In this document: positions 7,768 through 15,823 of the stretch, piece by piece
Position numbering within the stretch: position 1 is the stretch's first letter
Layout of the letters: each line of letters opens with the position of its first letter
Assembly: GCF_008180725.1 (NCBI RefSeq)
Contig: NZ_VTEV01000005.1
Location: 527,637-591,636, forward strand
DNA: 64,000 nucleotides
From: Sutcliffiella horikoshii
GTDB lineage: Bacteria; Bacillota; Bacilli; Bacillales; Bacillaceae_I
Direction: 5' to 3'
Made by a program: the position numbers and the translations under genes
Notes under the pieces: generated by a model
Seen by the model: only the letters and a program-made list of their open reading frames with translations
Told to the model about the DNA's origin: nothing
Database searches by the model: none

Positions 7768-9201
7768 CTAGTATGCCTTAGCCCAATATACCATATGTTT
7801 GGCTTCATTTCCGCAACATACACAAGATTCGGCAACTTGTTCCTGTTCGAAAGGCATACAGCGGGAAGTGGCGCTCGTCTCCTCTTTTATCTTATCTTCA
7901 CACGCTTGATCGCCACACCACATAGCCTTGATGAAGCCGCCTTTGTGTTCGATTTGCTCTTTGAAGGCTTGGAAAGTCGTCGCCACACTCGTTTTGGACT
8001 CACGGTGGGAACGTGCTTTTTCTAAAAGGTTACTCTGGATGTCTTCGAGGACTTCTTGGATTTTTGATTCCAGTCCGTCGATAGGTGTGATCAATTTCTC
8101 CCCAGTGTCACGACGGACAAGGACTACTTGTTGCTGTTCAATGTCACGTGGACCCGCTTCGAGTCTTAGTGGAATCCCCTTCATTTCATACTCATTGAAT
8201 TTCCAGCCAGGCTTTTTGTCACTGGCGTCAATTCCGACGCGAATAGTTTTTGACAGCTTTTCTTTTAAATCATAGGCAAAATCCAGCACGCCCTCTTTGT
8301 GCTGAGCAATCGGAACAATCATCACCTGCGTTGGAGCAATTCTTGGAGGAACGACAAGACCGCGGTCATCGCCGTGGACCATTATCATGGCTCCGATGAT
8401 GCGGGTGGTGAATCCCCAAGAAGTTTGCTGCACATATTCCTGCTTTCCTTCACGGTTGAGGAATTGAATGCCGAAAGCTTTGGCAAAGCCGTCCCCGAGA
8501 TGATGAGAGGTCGCCGACTGTAATGCTTTCCCGTCATGCATCAAGCTTTCGATCGTGTAGGTGTATTTGGCTCCAGCGAATTTTTCCTTTTCCGTCTTCT
8601 GCCCTTTAATGACAGGAATGGCCAGGATGTTCTCACAGATTTCCGCGTAGACATTAAGCATTTTCACTGTTTCTTCATGTGCTTGTTCGTCTGTTTCGTG
8701 ACAGGTGTGCCCTTCTTGCCACAGGAACTCGAGCGTTCTCAGGAAAGGTCTGGTTGTTTTTTCCCAACGCACCACGTTTGCCCACTGGTTATAAAGCTTT
8801 GGCAGGTCGCGGTAGGAATGAATGATGTTTTTATAGTGCTCACCGAAAAGTACTTCAGATGTTGGACGGACCACTAAGCGTTCTTGTAGTTTTTCATCGC
8901 CACCGTGGGTAACCCAGGCCACTTCCGGTGCGAAGCCTTCGATGTGATCCTTTTCTTTTTGGAGAAGACTCTCCGGAATGAAAAGTGGCATATAAACATT
9001 CTCATGACCGGTTTCTTTGATCCGTTTGTCGAGTGCGTCTTTAATGTTTTCCCATAGTGCATAGCCGTATGGGCGGATAATCATGCTGCCGCGGACACTG
9101 GAATAGTCGACGAGTTCTGCTTTGGTGACGACGTCTGTGTACCACTGGGCGAAATCTTCGTCCATGTTGGTGATTTTTTCTACGAAATTTTTATTAGACA
9201 T
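7768..9201 (-). CDS. proS: Prolyl-tRNA synthetase, short (archaeal/eukaryotic-like) type
   Basis: 477 residues, the length of the short ProS class without the bacterial insertion domain. Class II motifs are visible: motif 2 around [14 protein letters not shown] and [15 protein letters not shown], and motif 3 [14 protein letters not shown]. The C-terminal domain contains [13 protein letters not shown] and [19 protein letters not shown], including the zinc-type cysteines and the terminal tyrosine of this class. The frame is open upstream to 9315, but translation starts at the ATG at 9201, which follows AAAGGAGC by 9 bp; the extension runs through repeat array 5. It charges tRNA-Pro in the cytosol. 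The T-box leader upstream implies induction by uncharged tRNA-Pro. Confidence 0.93.
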   Translation of the reverse strand: MSNKNFVEKITNMDEDFAQWYTDVVTKAELVDYSSVRGSMIIRPYGYALWENIKDALDKRIKETGHENVYMPLFIPESLLQKEKDHIEGFAPEVAWVTHGGDEKLQERLVVRPTSEVLFGEHYKNIIHSYRDLPKLYNQWANVVRWEKTTRPFLRTLEFLWQEGHTCHETDEQAHEETVKMLNVYAEICENILAIPVIKGQKTEKEKFAGAKYTYTIESLMHDGKALQSATSHHLGDGFAKAFGIQFLNREGKQEYVQQTSWGFTTRIIGAMIMVHGDDRGLVVPPRIAPTQVMIVPIAQHKEGVLDFAYDLKEKLSKTIRVGIDASDKKPGWKFNEYEMKGIPLRLEAGPRDIEQQQVVLVRRDTGEKLITPIDGLESKIQEVLEDIQSNLLEKARSHRESKTSVATTFQAFKEQIEHKGGFIKAMWCGDQACEDKIKEETSATSRCMPFEQEQVAESCVCCGNEAKHMVYWAKAY

Positions 9202-9221
9202 GTTGGTTTGCTCCTTTTTTG

Positions 9222-9300
9222 GTAAGTTCGTGCGGAAATGACCCAAGTTCGTGCCAAAACGAGGCAAGTTCGTGCCAAAACACCCCGAGTTGATGCCAAA
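9222..9300. repeat. Array 5: four 21-bp repeats inside the proS leader (AGTTCGTGCCAAAAC family)
   Basis: AGTTCGTGC/AGTTGATGC cores begin at 9225, 9246, 9267 and 9288, exactly 21 bp apart. They lie between the T-box terminator and the proS ribosome site, so they are transcribed as part of the proS mRNA whenever the T-box reads through. Confidence 0.9.
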
Positions 9301-9316
9301 CCCAATAATCAGCAAA

Positions 9317-9545
9317 ATAAAAAAAGCCCCGCGATAAATAAGGGACCATTTCTGGCGGTACCACCCTCATTCAAAGCAAAGCTTCACTCTCTTTCATGGT
9401 AACGGTTTTGAACCGCTGCACCGTTTCTGATGCAGAACTCTGAGGCAGGTTCAAATGCTCATCTATGACTGCCTCTCACCACTCGGCACCCTCTCTTGGA
9501 TAGACGAAATCACTTTACTAGTCCTCTTCGACGTTTGATATTGAG
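9317..9545 (-). promoter_or_regulatory. T-box leader controlling proS (proline)
   Basis: The minus strand carries the conserved T-box sequence AGGGTGGTACCGC (9355-9367) in an antiterminator context. A GGTCCC/GGGGCT terminator with a run of T follows (plus-strand A-run 9317-9324). Upstream is a stem I region with GAACCTGCC; the CCT at 9447-9449 is the candidate proline specifier. Uncharged tRNA-Pro should favour the antiterminator and allow proS transcription. Confidence 0.92.
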
Positions 9546-9548
9546 AAG

Positions 9549-9578
9549 ATTATATCGGTTTGTTGGAAAAATTGTCAA
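9549..9578 (-). promoter_or_regulatory. Sigma-A promoter for the T-box/proS transcript
   Basis: The minus strand shows TTGACA (9573-9578), an 18-bp spacer and TATAAT (9549-9554), both consensus, just ahead of the T-box leader. Confidence 0.85.
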
Positions 9579-9632
9579 TCTATTATTTTACTAGTATTAG
9601 ATTATATTTTGATTTTTAAACTTCTTCCACAC

Positions 9633-9672
9633 AAAAAAACACCCGTACAATCCGACAAGTACGCACGCCTTT
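9633..9672 (-). terminator. Possible terminator of the sulfate/siroheme operon
   Basis: A short CGTAC...GTACG stem on the minus strand is followed by GGGTGTTTTTTTG. The stem is weak, so this is tentative. It lies 10 bp after the sirC stop. Confidence 0.4.
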
Positions 9673-9682
9673 TCACCAACTA

Positions 9683-10306
9683 CTATGATATCAACCTTTC
9701 CTTTAACCGCAACAACTCCTCTAGCTTCTCCCCCCTAGCCTCTACATCCAACCTATACCTATCCTCCAAAATCCCCCAAAGCAGCTCCCCTTTTTCCTCA
9801 AAAGACAACGGCAGCCGCTTTACCACCTCCCGATATTCGGACAAAAATTCCGTATAAGAAATCCAGCTAAAATCAAACTGCTCCTCTAACTCTTTTTTCA
9901 ACTTACGGGTCAGTTTAGGACTGGAGCCATTGGAGGTGACGGCGATCTGGAGGTTTCCACGCCTGACGGTTGCTGGGAATGTGACGTTCCCTTCACCCGA
10001 CTCGTCTACCACGCAAGCGAGCTGTGACTCATGCAACCCACGAACCAATGCCGCGTTCACCTCTCTGTTGTTCGTAGCCAAGATTGCTAAAAACACCTGC
10101 GCAAAATCACCAACCTCCGCTCCCCGCTCAATCAACCGATACCCTCTCAACGCGGACAACTCCCGCACTTCCTCCGAAAACTCTGGCGCAATAAACGTGA
10201 TATCCGCCTGTTCCGCATCCAGCACTTTTGCTTTCCGAGCCGCAATCCTGCCACCGCCTGCGATTACAACTTTCTTCCCTTTCAAATCAATGATTAACGG
10301 TTGCAA
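9683..10306 (-). CDS. sirC: Precorrin-2 dehydrogenase (siroheme synthase, SirC/YlnF/Met8 type)
   Basis: 207 residues. It oxidises precorrin-2 to sirohydrochlorin with NAD+, the middle step of siroheme synthesis. The N-terminal Rossmann motif is KKVVIAGGGRIAARKAKVL; ATNNREVN, NVTFPATVRRGNLQIAVTS and SPKLTRKLK are typical of the CysG-N/Met8 family. The start is taken as TTG at 10306, since AAGGAGGGGG lies 9 bp before it and the protein then begins LQPLIIDLKGKK as expected. The frame is open to 10351, but those residues would overlap sirB by 65 bp. With the TTG start the overlap with sirB is 20 bp. It is the last gene of the operon. Confidence 0.88.
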   Translation of the reverse strand: MQPLIIDLKGKKVVIAGGGRIAARKAKVLDAEQADITFIAPEFSEEVRELSALRGYRLIERGAEVGDFAQVFLAILATNNREVNAALVRGLHESQLACVVDESGEGNVTFPATVRRGNLQIAVTSNGSSPKLTRKLKKELEEQFDFSWISYTEFLSEYREVVKRLPLSFEEKGELLWGILEDRYRLDVEARGEKLEELLRLKERLIS

Positions 10307-11051
10307 CTCTCGCCCCCTCCTTTTCTGACACATTAGCTCGCTCCACGACAATATCCTGTATTACCTCGTGGCGGCTCAACGGCTCGATTAACAAAATATC
10401 CTGACCGGCATGTTGCCTTTTTCGAACTTCCCGTTCCACTTCACTTAACAACAAGCCCGCGAACAAAAGATACGGCACTACCAACACCCGGCCAGTAGCG
10501 TCAGAACTAATTGATTCTATACCCTCGGCAAACAATGGCGTGGTAGCCGCCAAATAACAAACACTCACTCTGAAAACACCCAGCCTCTCCGCGAGCCCCG
10601 TTTTTATTTCCGCAAAAGCCTCATGAATAGCGGGATCACTACTACCCCTGCCCACCAGCAAAACAGAATCCCCCGCATCCACCTTCCCAACCGCCGACCT
10701 TACCAATTCACTGATCGCATCCACAATCCGCTCCTGCACCCCAAAGGCTGGAGCAACCTCCACGCTCACATTCGGATATTTCATACGCAGCGGCTCCAGC
10801 GCTTCCGGAATGTCTTCTTTTATATGCCCTGCTGTTAAAAGAAAGATGGGGACGACGGTGATTTCGGTGGCCCCTTTTGCCACACAGCGCTCGAATCCTT
10901 CCGGGATGTAAGGCTCCGTCAGTTCGAGAAAACTGATTTCCTGGATGGGTGTATCCACTCTTGCAATGACCCGCTGCAAAAATTCTTTCGCTTCTTCCGC
11001 GCCTTTTCTCGACCTCGTCCCATGCCCTACATACAAAATGGCTCTAGTCAC
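10287..11051 (-). CDS. sirB: Sirohydrochlorin ferrochelatase (CbiX/SirB family)
   Basis: 254 residues from a GTG at 11051; a TTG one codon earlier (11054) is the alternative, and GGGAG lies 8 bp before the GTG. SirB inserts iron into sirohydrochlorin to make siroheme, the cofactor of the sulfite reductase in this operon. The sequence begins TRAILYVGHGTRSRKG with the HG metal-binding histidine. It contains VVPIFLLTAGHIKEDIP, a CbiX signature with a second histidine, and a duplicated second half with LLVGRGSSDP and VVPYLLFAG. It sits 12-15 bp after sumT and overlaps sirC. Cobalt chelation (CbiX) is the alternative, but siroheme fits the neighbours. Confidence 0.9.
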   Translation of the reverse strand: MTRAILYVGHGTRSRKGAEEAKEFLQRVIARVDTPIQEISFLELTEPYIPEGFERCVAKGATEITVVPIFLLTAGHIKEDIPEALEPLRMKYPNVSVEVAPAFGVQERIVDAISELVRSAVGKVDAGDSVLLVGRGSSDPAIHEAFAEIKTGLAERLGVFRVSVCYLAATTPLFAEGIESISSDATGRVLVVPYLLFAGLLLSEVEREVRKRQHAGQDILLIEPLSRHEVIQDIVVERANVSEKEGARVATVNH

Positions 11052-11066
11052 CAAACCCGCTCCCTT

Positions 11067-11843
11067 CTATCCGTGCACGACAGGCAGATGCGGCACGACC
11101 TCTTCTTCAAACCAGTGCAGTTTTTCATGAAGTTTCACCACTTCCCCAATCACAATCATGCTTGGATTGGATATGTTCGCATCCTTCACTTTCCGCTCGA
11201 TGTTGGAAAGCGTACCAACGACTGTCTTTTGTTCATTTAAAGTACCCCAGTGCACAAGGGCGATCGGGGTTTTCGCTGACTTCCCATTTTCCTGCAGGCG
11301 CTTAAGTATATTCGGCAGCTGAGAAACTCCCATGTAAACACAGATCGTATCCACCGCATGCGCGAGATTTGCCCATTGATGCTCCGCTTCCTTGTCGCCT
11401 GCCTGGTGTCCCGTGACAAAGGCAAAACTTTTGCTCAAGGTCCGGTGGGTGACTGGAATTCCTGCATAAGCGGCCGCTCCGATGCCAGCGGTAATCCCCG
11501 GTACGACTTCAAAAGGAACATCCTGTTTGAAGCATTCTTCCGCTTCCTCGCCGCCACGTCCGAATACAAACGGGTCGCCTCCTTTCAAACGAACGACCTG
11601 CAAGCCTTTTTTCGCATATTTTACAAGAAAATGATTGATCGTTTCCTGCTTCATCGTATGGTAATGAGGCAGCTTCCCGCAGTAGACAAGCTGCGCATCC
11701 TTTTTTGCGTAGTTTAATAGTTCCGGATTCACAAGGCGGTCATAAAGGATGACATCTGCCTGTTCGAGTAGGCGCAACCCCTTCACTGTAATCAAATCGG
11801 GATCCCCGGGACCCGCTCCCACTAAATATACCTTTCCAGTCAT
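11067..11843 (-). CDS. sumT: Uroporphyrinogen-III C-methyltransferase (SUMT)
   Basis: 258 residues. It transfers two methyl groups from SAM to uroporphyrinogen III to make precorrin-2. Family motifs are clear: KVYLVGAGPGDPDLITVKG at the N-terminus, ADVILYDRLV, RLKGGDPFVFGRGGEEAE, VPGITAGIGAAAYAGIPVTHR and FVTGHQ. No fused uroporphyrinogen synthase or CysG domain is present. The ATG at 11843 follows the small DUF3906-like gene by 3 bp, so translation is probably coupled. In B. subtilis the same gene (ylnD) sits in the cysH operon. Confidence 0.93.
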   Translation of the reverse strand: MTGKVYLVGAGPGDPDLITVKGLRLLEQADVILYDRLVNPELLNYAKKDAQLVYCGKLPHYHTMKQETINHFLVKYAKKGLQVVRLKGGDPFVFGRGGEEAEECFKQDVPFEVVPGITAGIGAAAYAGIPVTHRTLSKSFAFVTGHQAGDKEAEHQWANLAHAVDTICVYMGVSQLPNILKRLQENGKSAKTPIALVHWGTLNEQKTVVGTLSNIERKVKDANISNPSMIVIGEVVKLHEKLHWFEEEVVPHLPVVHG

Positions 11844-11846
11844 GCG

Positions 11847-12065
11847 CTACCACCCTTTCTCCTCTGGATCTAAAATATAGCCGTTCTTCTTGCCAAGGCG
11901 CTTTTTCTCTCGTAAAATAACTTCTTTCACATCAGGCTCTTTTAAATAAAATTTCTCAAGCTCCACATCCAGGTGTTCAAAAGCTGCTTCATCATTCTCA
12001 GCATATATGACGGATACAATTTCCTTGGCCTCTATGGTTACGTCAAATCTATACAGATACGCCAT
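11847..12065 (-). CDS. Small conserved protein of the sulfite reductase operon (DUF3906-like)
   Basis: 72 residues, acidic and lysine-rich, starting MAYLYRFDVTIEAKEIVSV. I recognise it only loosely as the short DUF3906-type protein found beside assimilatory sulfite/nitrite reductases in bacilli; the function is unknown. There are no cysteines, no signal peptide and no membrane segment, so it is a soluble protein, perhaps an accessory of the reductase. It overlaps the end of the reductase gene by 17 bp and ends 3 bp before sumT, so the three are translated as a block. The 17-bp overlap and good coding periodicity argue that it is real. Confidence 0.75.
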   Translation of the reverse strand: MAYLYRFDVTIEAKEIVSVIYAENDEAAFEHLDVELEKFYLKEPDVKEVILREKKRLGKKNGYILDPEEKGW

Positions 12066-13680
12066 CGGTTTCTTTTCCTAAAATAGTATCTAGTACGCCT
12101 TGCAAGGTGGAAACTCCCACGCGTCCAACAAAATCAAAGAAAGATTCTCCTTTTGTTTTCTGGTCGCGGAAGTAGATTAATAGCTCCTCCAGGACATCCG
12201 TCAATTCCTCTGCCGCCACTTTCCCCTTCAGCTTTTCATTGAACTTGCCGCCTTTGTTCAAGGTTCCACCCACATAAATCTCATACGCTTCGACCATCTC
12301 TTTTTTCTCATTGCGCATTTTCATTCCTTGCAGGCCAATATCGGCAATCTGACGCTGACCGCAGGAGTTCGGGCAGCCGACCATATGTGTGCGAATTGGA
12401 ACATCCAAGCTGATGCGCTGATCAAGTTCTTCGGCAATCAAACGCATACGTTCCTTGGTTTCCACCAAGGCCAGATTGCAATACTCAATACCGGTGCAGG
12501 AAACCGCATGCCCCAGAAAGGAGTTCGGGTTGATGGAGATGCGTTCAAATATCGGCTCTTTTAACAGTGCCTCCACGTTTTCCGCAGGGATGTTTGGAAT
12601 GATAAGATTCTGAGAGTTACAGGTTCTGATCTCCCCGTTCCCGTACTTTCCTGAAATTCTCGCAAGTTCGAAAACTTCCTCGGAATCCAATCGTCCAACC
12701 GGTACGTTGAATCCAAGAAATTTTAAGCCCTTCTGCTTTTGATCATGAATCCCATAAAAGTAACCAGCATTCCATTCCTCTTTTGGCTCTTCTCCTTTGG
12801 AAGGTAGCGGACCCGTGTACTCTAACAGCTTCTCCTTGAATTTTTCTGCCCCCCAGTCAGCTATCAAAAATTTGAGGCGTGCGAGATGGCGCTTTTCCCG
12901 GTACCCGAAATCACGGAAGATGGTGGTTACCGCAATTGCCACTTCAAGCGTTCTTTCCGGTTCTACAAACACATCGATGGTTTCTGCTAGGAACGGTCTG
13001 GAGGAAAGTCCGCCGCCGACTTTCAGGTGGAAGCCACTTTTGGTGACGCCATCTATCGTTTTGGTCGCCGGCGTAAAAGAAACACAGTTAATTTCAGCGT
13101 TAGAGGCATTTTTCTTATTGGCACTGATGGACATCTTGTATTTTCGTGGCAAGTTAGAGAAGTCCTCATTCTTCTGAAAGAAATCATAGACCTCTTTTAC
13201 AATCGCCGTTGTGTCAAAAAGTTCGTCAGGATCCAGGCCCGCAATTGGGTTTCCGACAATGGTACGGGTGATATCCCCGCATGCTCCCGCACTAGACAGT
13301 CCCACAGCTTCGAGACGGTTAAAAATGTCAGGGATTTGCTCAATCTCCAACCAGTGAAATTGGATTGCCTGCCTTGTGGTGATATCAAAAACGCCACGGC
13401 CATAATCCCGCGCGATGCCTGCCAATGCTTCTACTTGCGGCTTGGTTAGGATGCCGGACGGTACATTGACCCTCATCATAAAGTAGCCGTCCTCTTTTGG
13501 CCGTTGGAGATAAAGCCCTGCCCATTTAAACAGATCCCATTGCTCTTTAGGAATGGAGTCAAATCCATTTTTCGCGTAATGCGGGATGTCATCCAATATT
13601 TGAAGACCATCCTTCTCCAGTTTTGCCTTTTCCGTCTTGTTGATCTTTTCGTTATCGGCCCAGTGTTTGACATATGCCAT
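12049..13680 (-). CDS. Assimilatory sulfite reductase, single-subunit nitrite/sulfite reductase family
   Basis: 543 residues. It reduces sulfite to sulfide with six electrons, using siroheme and a [4Fe-4S] cluster. The two nitrite/sulfite reductase half-repeats are seen, with GDITRTIVGNPIAG in the N-half and RTCNSQNLIIPNIP in the C-half. The cluster ligands are C-x5-C in SCTGIEYCNLA and C-x3-C in MVGCPNSCGQR. No flavoprotein subunit (cysJ) is encoded nearby, so electrons probably come from ferredoxin or flavodoxin. Genes for APS kinase, sulfurylase and APS/PAPS reductase upstream favour sulfite over nitrite. B. subtilis uses the unrelated-locus cysJI pair instead. AAGGGGG lies 10 bp before the ATG; the gap to cysC is 15 bp. 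Confidence 0.88.
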   Translation of the reverse strand: MAYVKHWADNEKINKTEKAKLEKDGLQILDDIPHYAKNGFDSIPKEQWDLFKWAGLYLQRPKEDGYFMMRVNVPSGILTKPQVEALAGIARDYGRGVFDITTRQAIQFHWLEIEQIPDIFNRLEAVGLSSAGACGDITRTIVGNPIAGLDPDELFDTTAIVKEVYDFFQKNEDFSNLPRKYKMSISANKKNASNAEINCVSFTPATKTIDGVTKSGFHLKVGGGLSSRPFLAETIDVFVEPERTLEVAIAVTTIFRDFGYREKRHLARLKFLIADWGAEKFKEKLLEYTGPLPSKGEEPKEEWNAGYFYGIHDQKQKGLKFLGFNVPVGRLDSEEVFELARISGKYGNGEIRTCNSQNLIIPNIPAENVEALLKEPIFERISINPNSFLGHAVSCTGIEYCNLALVETKERMRLIAEELDQRISLDVPIRTHMVGCPNSCGQRQIADIGLQGMKMRNEKKEMVEAYEIYVGGTLNKGGKFNEKLKGKVAAEELTDVLEELLIYFRDQKTKGESFFDFVGRVGVSTLQGVLDTILGKETDGVSV

Positions 13681-13695
13681 AAGTGGAACCCCCTT

Positions 13696-14298
13696 TTAAA
13701 TAATTTTTTGGTTTCTTAAGTATTGAAGTATCGTGCTGACGGCTTCCTCCACGGTCTGTGTGCCCGATGCGATAGTGATTTCTGCTTGTGGCGGCTTTTC
13801 GTATGGTGAATCAATGCCGGTAAAATCCTTGATTTCCCCGCGTCTCGCCTTCGCGTAAAGTTGTTTCGGATCTCTTTTTTCACACTCCTCCAACGGGCAG
13901 TCCACAAATACTTCAATGAACTCTCCCTTTTCAAACAGTTTTCTCACCTGATCCCGATCGGCTTGGAAGGGAGAGATGAATGCGGTCGTCACAATTTTGC
14001 CGCTGTCCACGAAAAGCTTTGCCACTTCCCCAATACGACGAATGTTTTCGTTGCGGTCCACATCTGAGAATCCTAAATCCTTGTTAAGTCCATGACGGAC
14101 ATTGTCTCCGTCCAATACATACTCGTTAATGCTTTGGCGATATAATTCTGTGGATACTGCATTTGCGATGGTCGATTTACCAGATCCCGATAGGCCGGTG
14201 AACCAGAGGACACAACTGCCATGCCCGTTCTGAGCACGGCGCTCCTCTTTTGTGATGGTCTGTTCGTGCCAGGTGATGTTGGTGGCTTTAGAACTCAT
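13696..14298 (-). CDS. cysC: Adenylyl-sulfate kinase
   Basis: 200 residues, the usual CysC length. It phosphorylates APS to PAPS with ATP. The P-loop GLSGSGKS is at residues 35-42, followed by the APS-binding segments [17 protein letters not shown] and [15 protein letters not shown], and by [19 protein letters not shown] and [11 protein letters not shown]. It lies 15 bp after sat and 15 bp before the reductase gene, as in the B. subtilis sat-cysC order. No fused sulfurylase domain. Confidence 0.95.
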   Translation of the reverse strand: MSSKATNITWHEQTITKEERRAQNGHGSCVLWFTGLSGSGKSTIANAVSTELYRQSINEYVLDGDNVRHGLNKDLGFSDVDRNENIRRIGEVAKLFVDSGKIVTTAFISPFQADRDQVRKLFEKGEFIEVFVDCPLEECEKRDPKQLYAKARRGEIKDFTGIDSPYEKPPQAEITIASGTQTVEEAVSTILQYLRNQKII

Positions 14299-14313
14299 TT
14301 TCCTTTTCCTCCC

Positions 14314-15465
14314 TTATACGGCCGCTGTTTTCTCTTGTTTTAGCCCATCGATCAAAACCTCGATGACCTCTTTTCGACTAAAGGTGGACGGTGGAAGCTC
14401 CCCTGCTCTCAGTAGCTCCCTCACCTTCGTGCCAGACAATATGACTTTGTCTTTTGGTGGATGAGGGCATGTTTTATCTGAGGCCATGCCCTCGCATTTA
14501 TTGCAATAAAAGCTATGCTCGAAAAATAATGGCTTGATGCCAAGCTCCTCTTCTGTAAATTGATGAAAAATATGCTGAGCATCATAGGTCCCATAATAAT
14601 CGCCAACTCCCGCGTGATCCCGACCGACAATGAAATGGGTGCAACCAAAGTTCTTTCTTGCGATGGCGTGGAAGATTGCTTCGCGCGGTCCGGCATAGCG
14701 CATGGCAGCTGGGTAAACTGCCAGCTGGACACGGTCTGTTGGATAGTAGTTTTCTAGGAGCACACGGTAGCTTTTAAGCCTGACGTCAGCCGGAATGTCA
14801 TCTGATTTTGTTTCGCCTACGAGTGGATTAAGGAAAAGTCCGTCAACCGTTTCCAGTGCTGCTTTTTGAATGTATTCATGAGCGCGGTGGACAGGGTTTC
14901 TAGTTTGAAAGCCGACGACTGTCTTCCAGCCTTTTTGCTCGAAAAGTTCACGAGTTTCTTTCGGTTCGAGCCAGACGTCTTGGGCTACACCTTTGTTTGG
15001 TTTTTTTGTGAGCTTAATTTCCCCCGCGACGTAAATGTCGCCCCTTTCGAATAGGCGTTTGACCCCGGGGTGTGCGAGTTCTTCCGTTTTGTAAACTTCG
15101 CGGGCCTCTTTTTGGAGGTCCGGCTCATACCATTCGGAAACGGTAATGACTCCATATGTGGTTTGTTGGTGGGTCAGCTTGTAGGTTTCTCCTTGTTGTA
15201 AGGTGCTTGCCACTTCTTTTGTGACCGGCAGCGTGACCGGTACCGACCAGACCGTGCCGTTTGCCAATCGAAGGTTTTCGACGACAGATTCGTAATCGGA
15301 TTTGGTGAGGAATCCTGTGAGCGGACTGAAGAGGCCAACTCCGATGAGTTCTAGATCGCTTAGTGCGATGGCGTCGATTTGAATTTCTTTTGTTAGGTTG
15401 GTAGTGTCATAATTTAGTTGGTAGGCTTGCACAAGCGTGCCGCCGTGTGGTTTTGGTAAGGTCAT
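14314..15465 (-). CDS. sat: Sulfate adenylyltransferase (ATP sulfurylase)
   Basis: 383 residues. It makes APS and pyrophosphate from ATP and sulfate, the activation step of the pathway. The catalytic motif [12 protein letters not shown] (with the HxxH), [10 protein letters not shown] and GTKVREL are conserved. A cysteine cluster CNKCEGM...CPHPP, typical of this bacterial Sat subgroup, lies near the C-terminus. The frame is open to 15564, but the ATG at 15465 gives the family start MTLPKPHGG and has GAGGG 9 bp upstream. Between it and cysP lies repeat array 6, the longest interruption inside this operon. Confidence 0.94.
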   Translation of the reverse strand: MTLPKPHGGTLVQAYQLNYDTTNLTKEIQIDAIALSDLELIGVGLFSPLTGFLTKSDYESVVENLRLANGTVWSVPVTLPVTKEVASTLQQGETYKLTHQQTTYGVITVSEWYEPDLQKEAREVYKTEELAHPGVKRLFERGDIYVAGEIKLTKKPNKGVAQDVWLEPKETRELFEQKGWKTVVGFQTRNPVHRAHEYIQKAALETVDGLFLNPLVGETKSDDIPADVRLKSYRVLLENYYPTDRVQLAVYPAAMRYAGPREAIFHAIARKNFGCTHFIVGRDHAGVGDYYGTYDAQHIFHQFTEEELGIKPLFFEHSFYCNKCEGMASDKTCPHPPKDKVILSGTKVRELLRAGELPPSTFSRKEVIEVLIDGLKQEKTAAV

Positions 15466-15529
15466 TGAATGTTTCCCTCGCTTTTTTTGGGTTTTTTGAT
15501 TAGAAATCTGTGATTTTTTAGTGATTTGA

Positions 15530-15745
15530 AATCGTTCGGTCAAACTTCGGGCATGTTCGGACAAATTTACCGCTATTTGGGCTGCTGTTCGGTCAAATTT
15601 TTGAGTGGTTCGGCCACTTTTGACAGGTGTTCGGTCATTTGGAAAATTGGTTCGGACAATTTGACAAAATCTTCGGTCACTTTAAGCAAAACTTCGGTCA
15701 ACTTTGGCAAATCTTTGGTCACTTTCGCAAAAACTTCGGACATTT
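15530..15745. repeat. Array 6: ten 21-bp repeats between cysP and sat
   Basis: TTCGGTC/TTCGGAC cores begin at 15535, 15556, 15588, 15609, 15630, 15651, 15672, 15693, 15714 and 15735. All steps are 21 bp except one of 32 bp. Between cores the sequence is variable but rich in CAAATTTT-like runs. The array lies in an otherwise compact operon, 79 bp after the cysP stop. The 15466-15530 remainder holds a T-rich run and the sat ribosome site. Confidence 0.92.
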
Positions 15746-15823
15746 GCCCTTTGTGACCCCATTTCGCCAAGCCAGGCCACGCTCCGCAACCAAAATCCCA
15801 AACTACTATTTCAAAATCATCCA

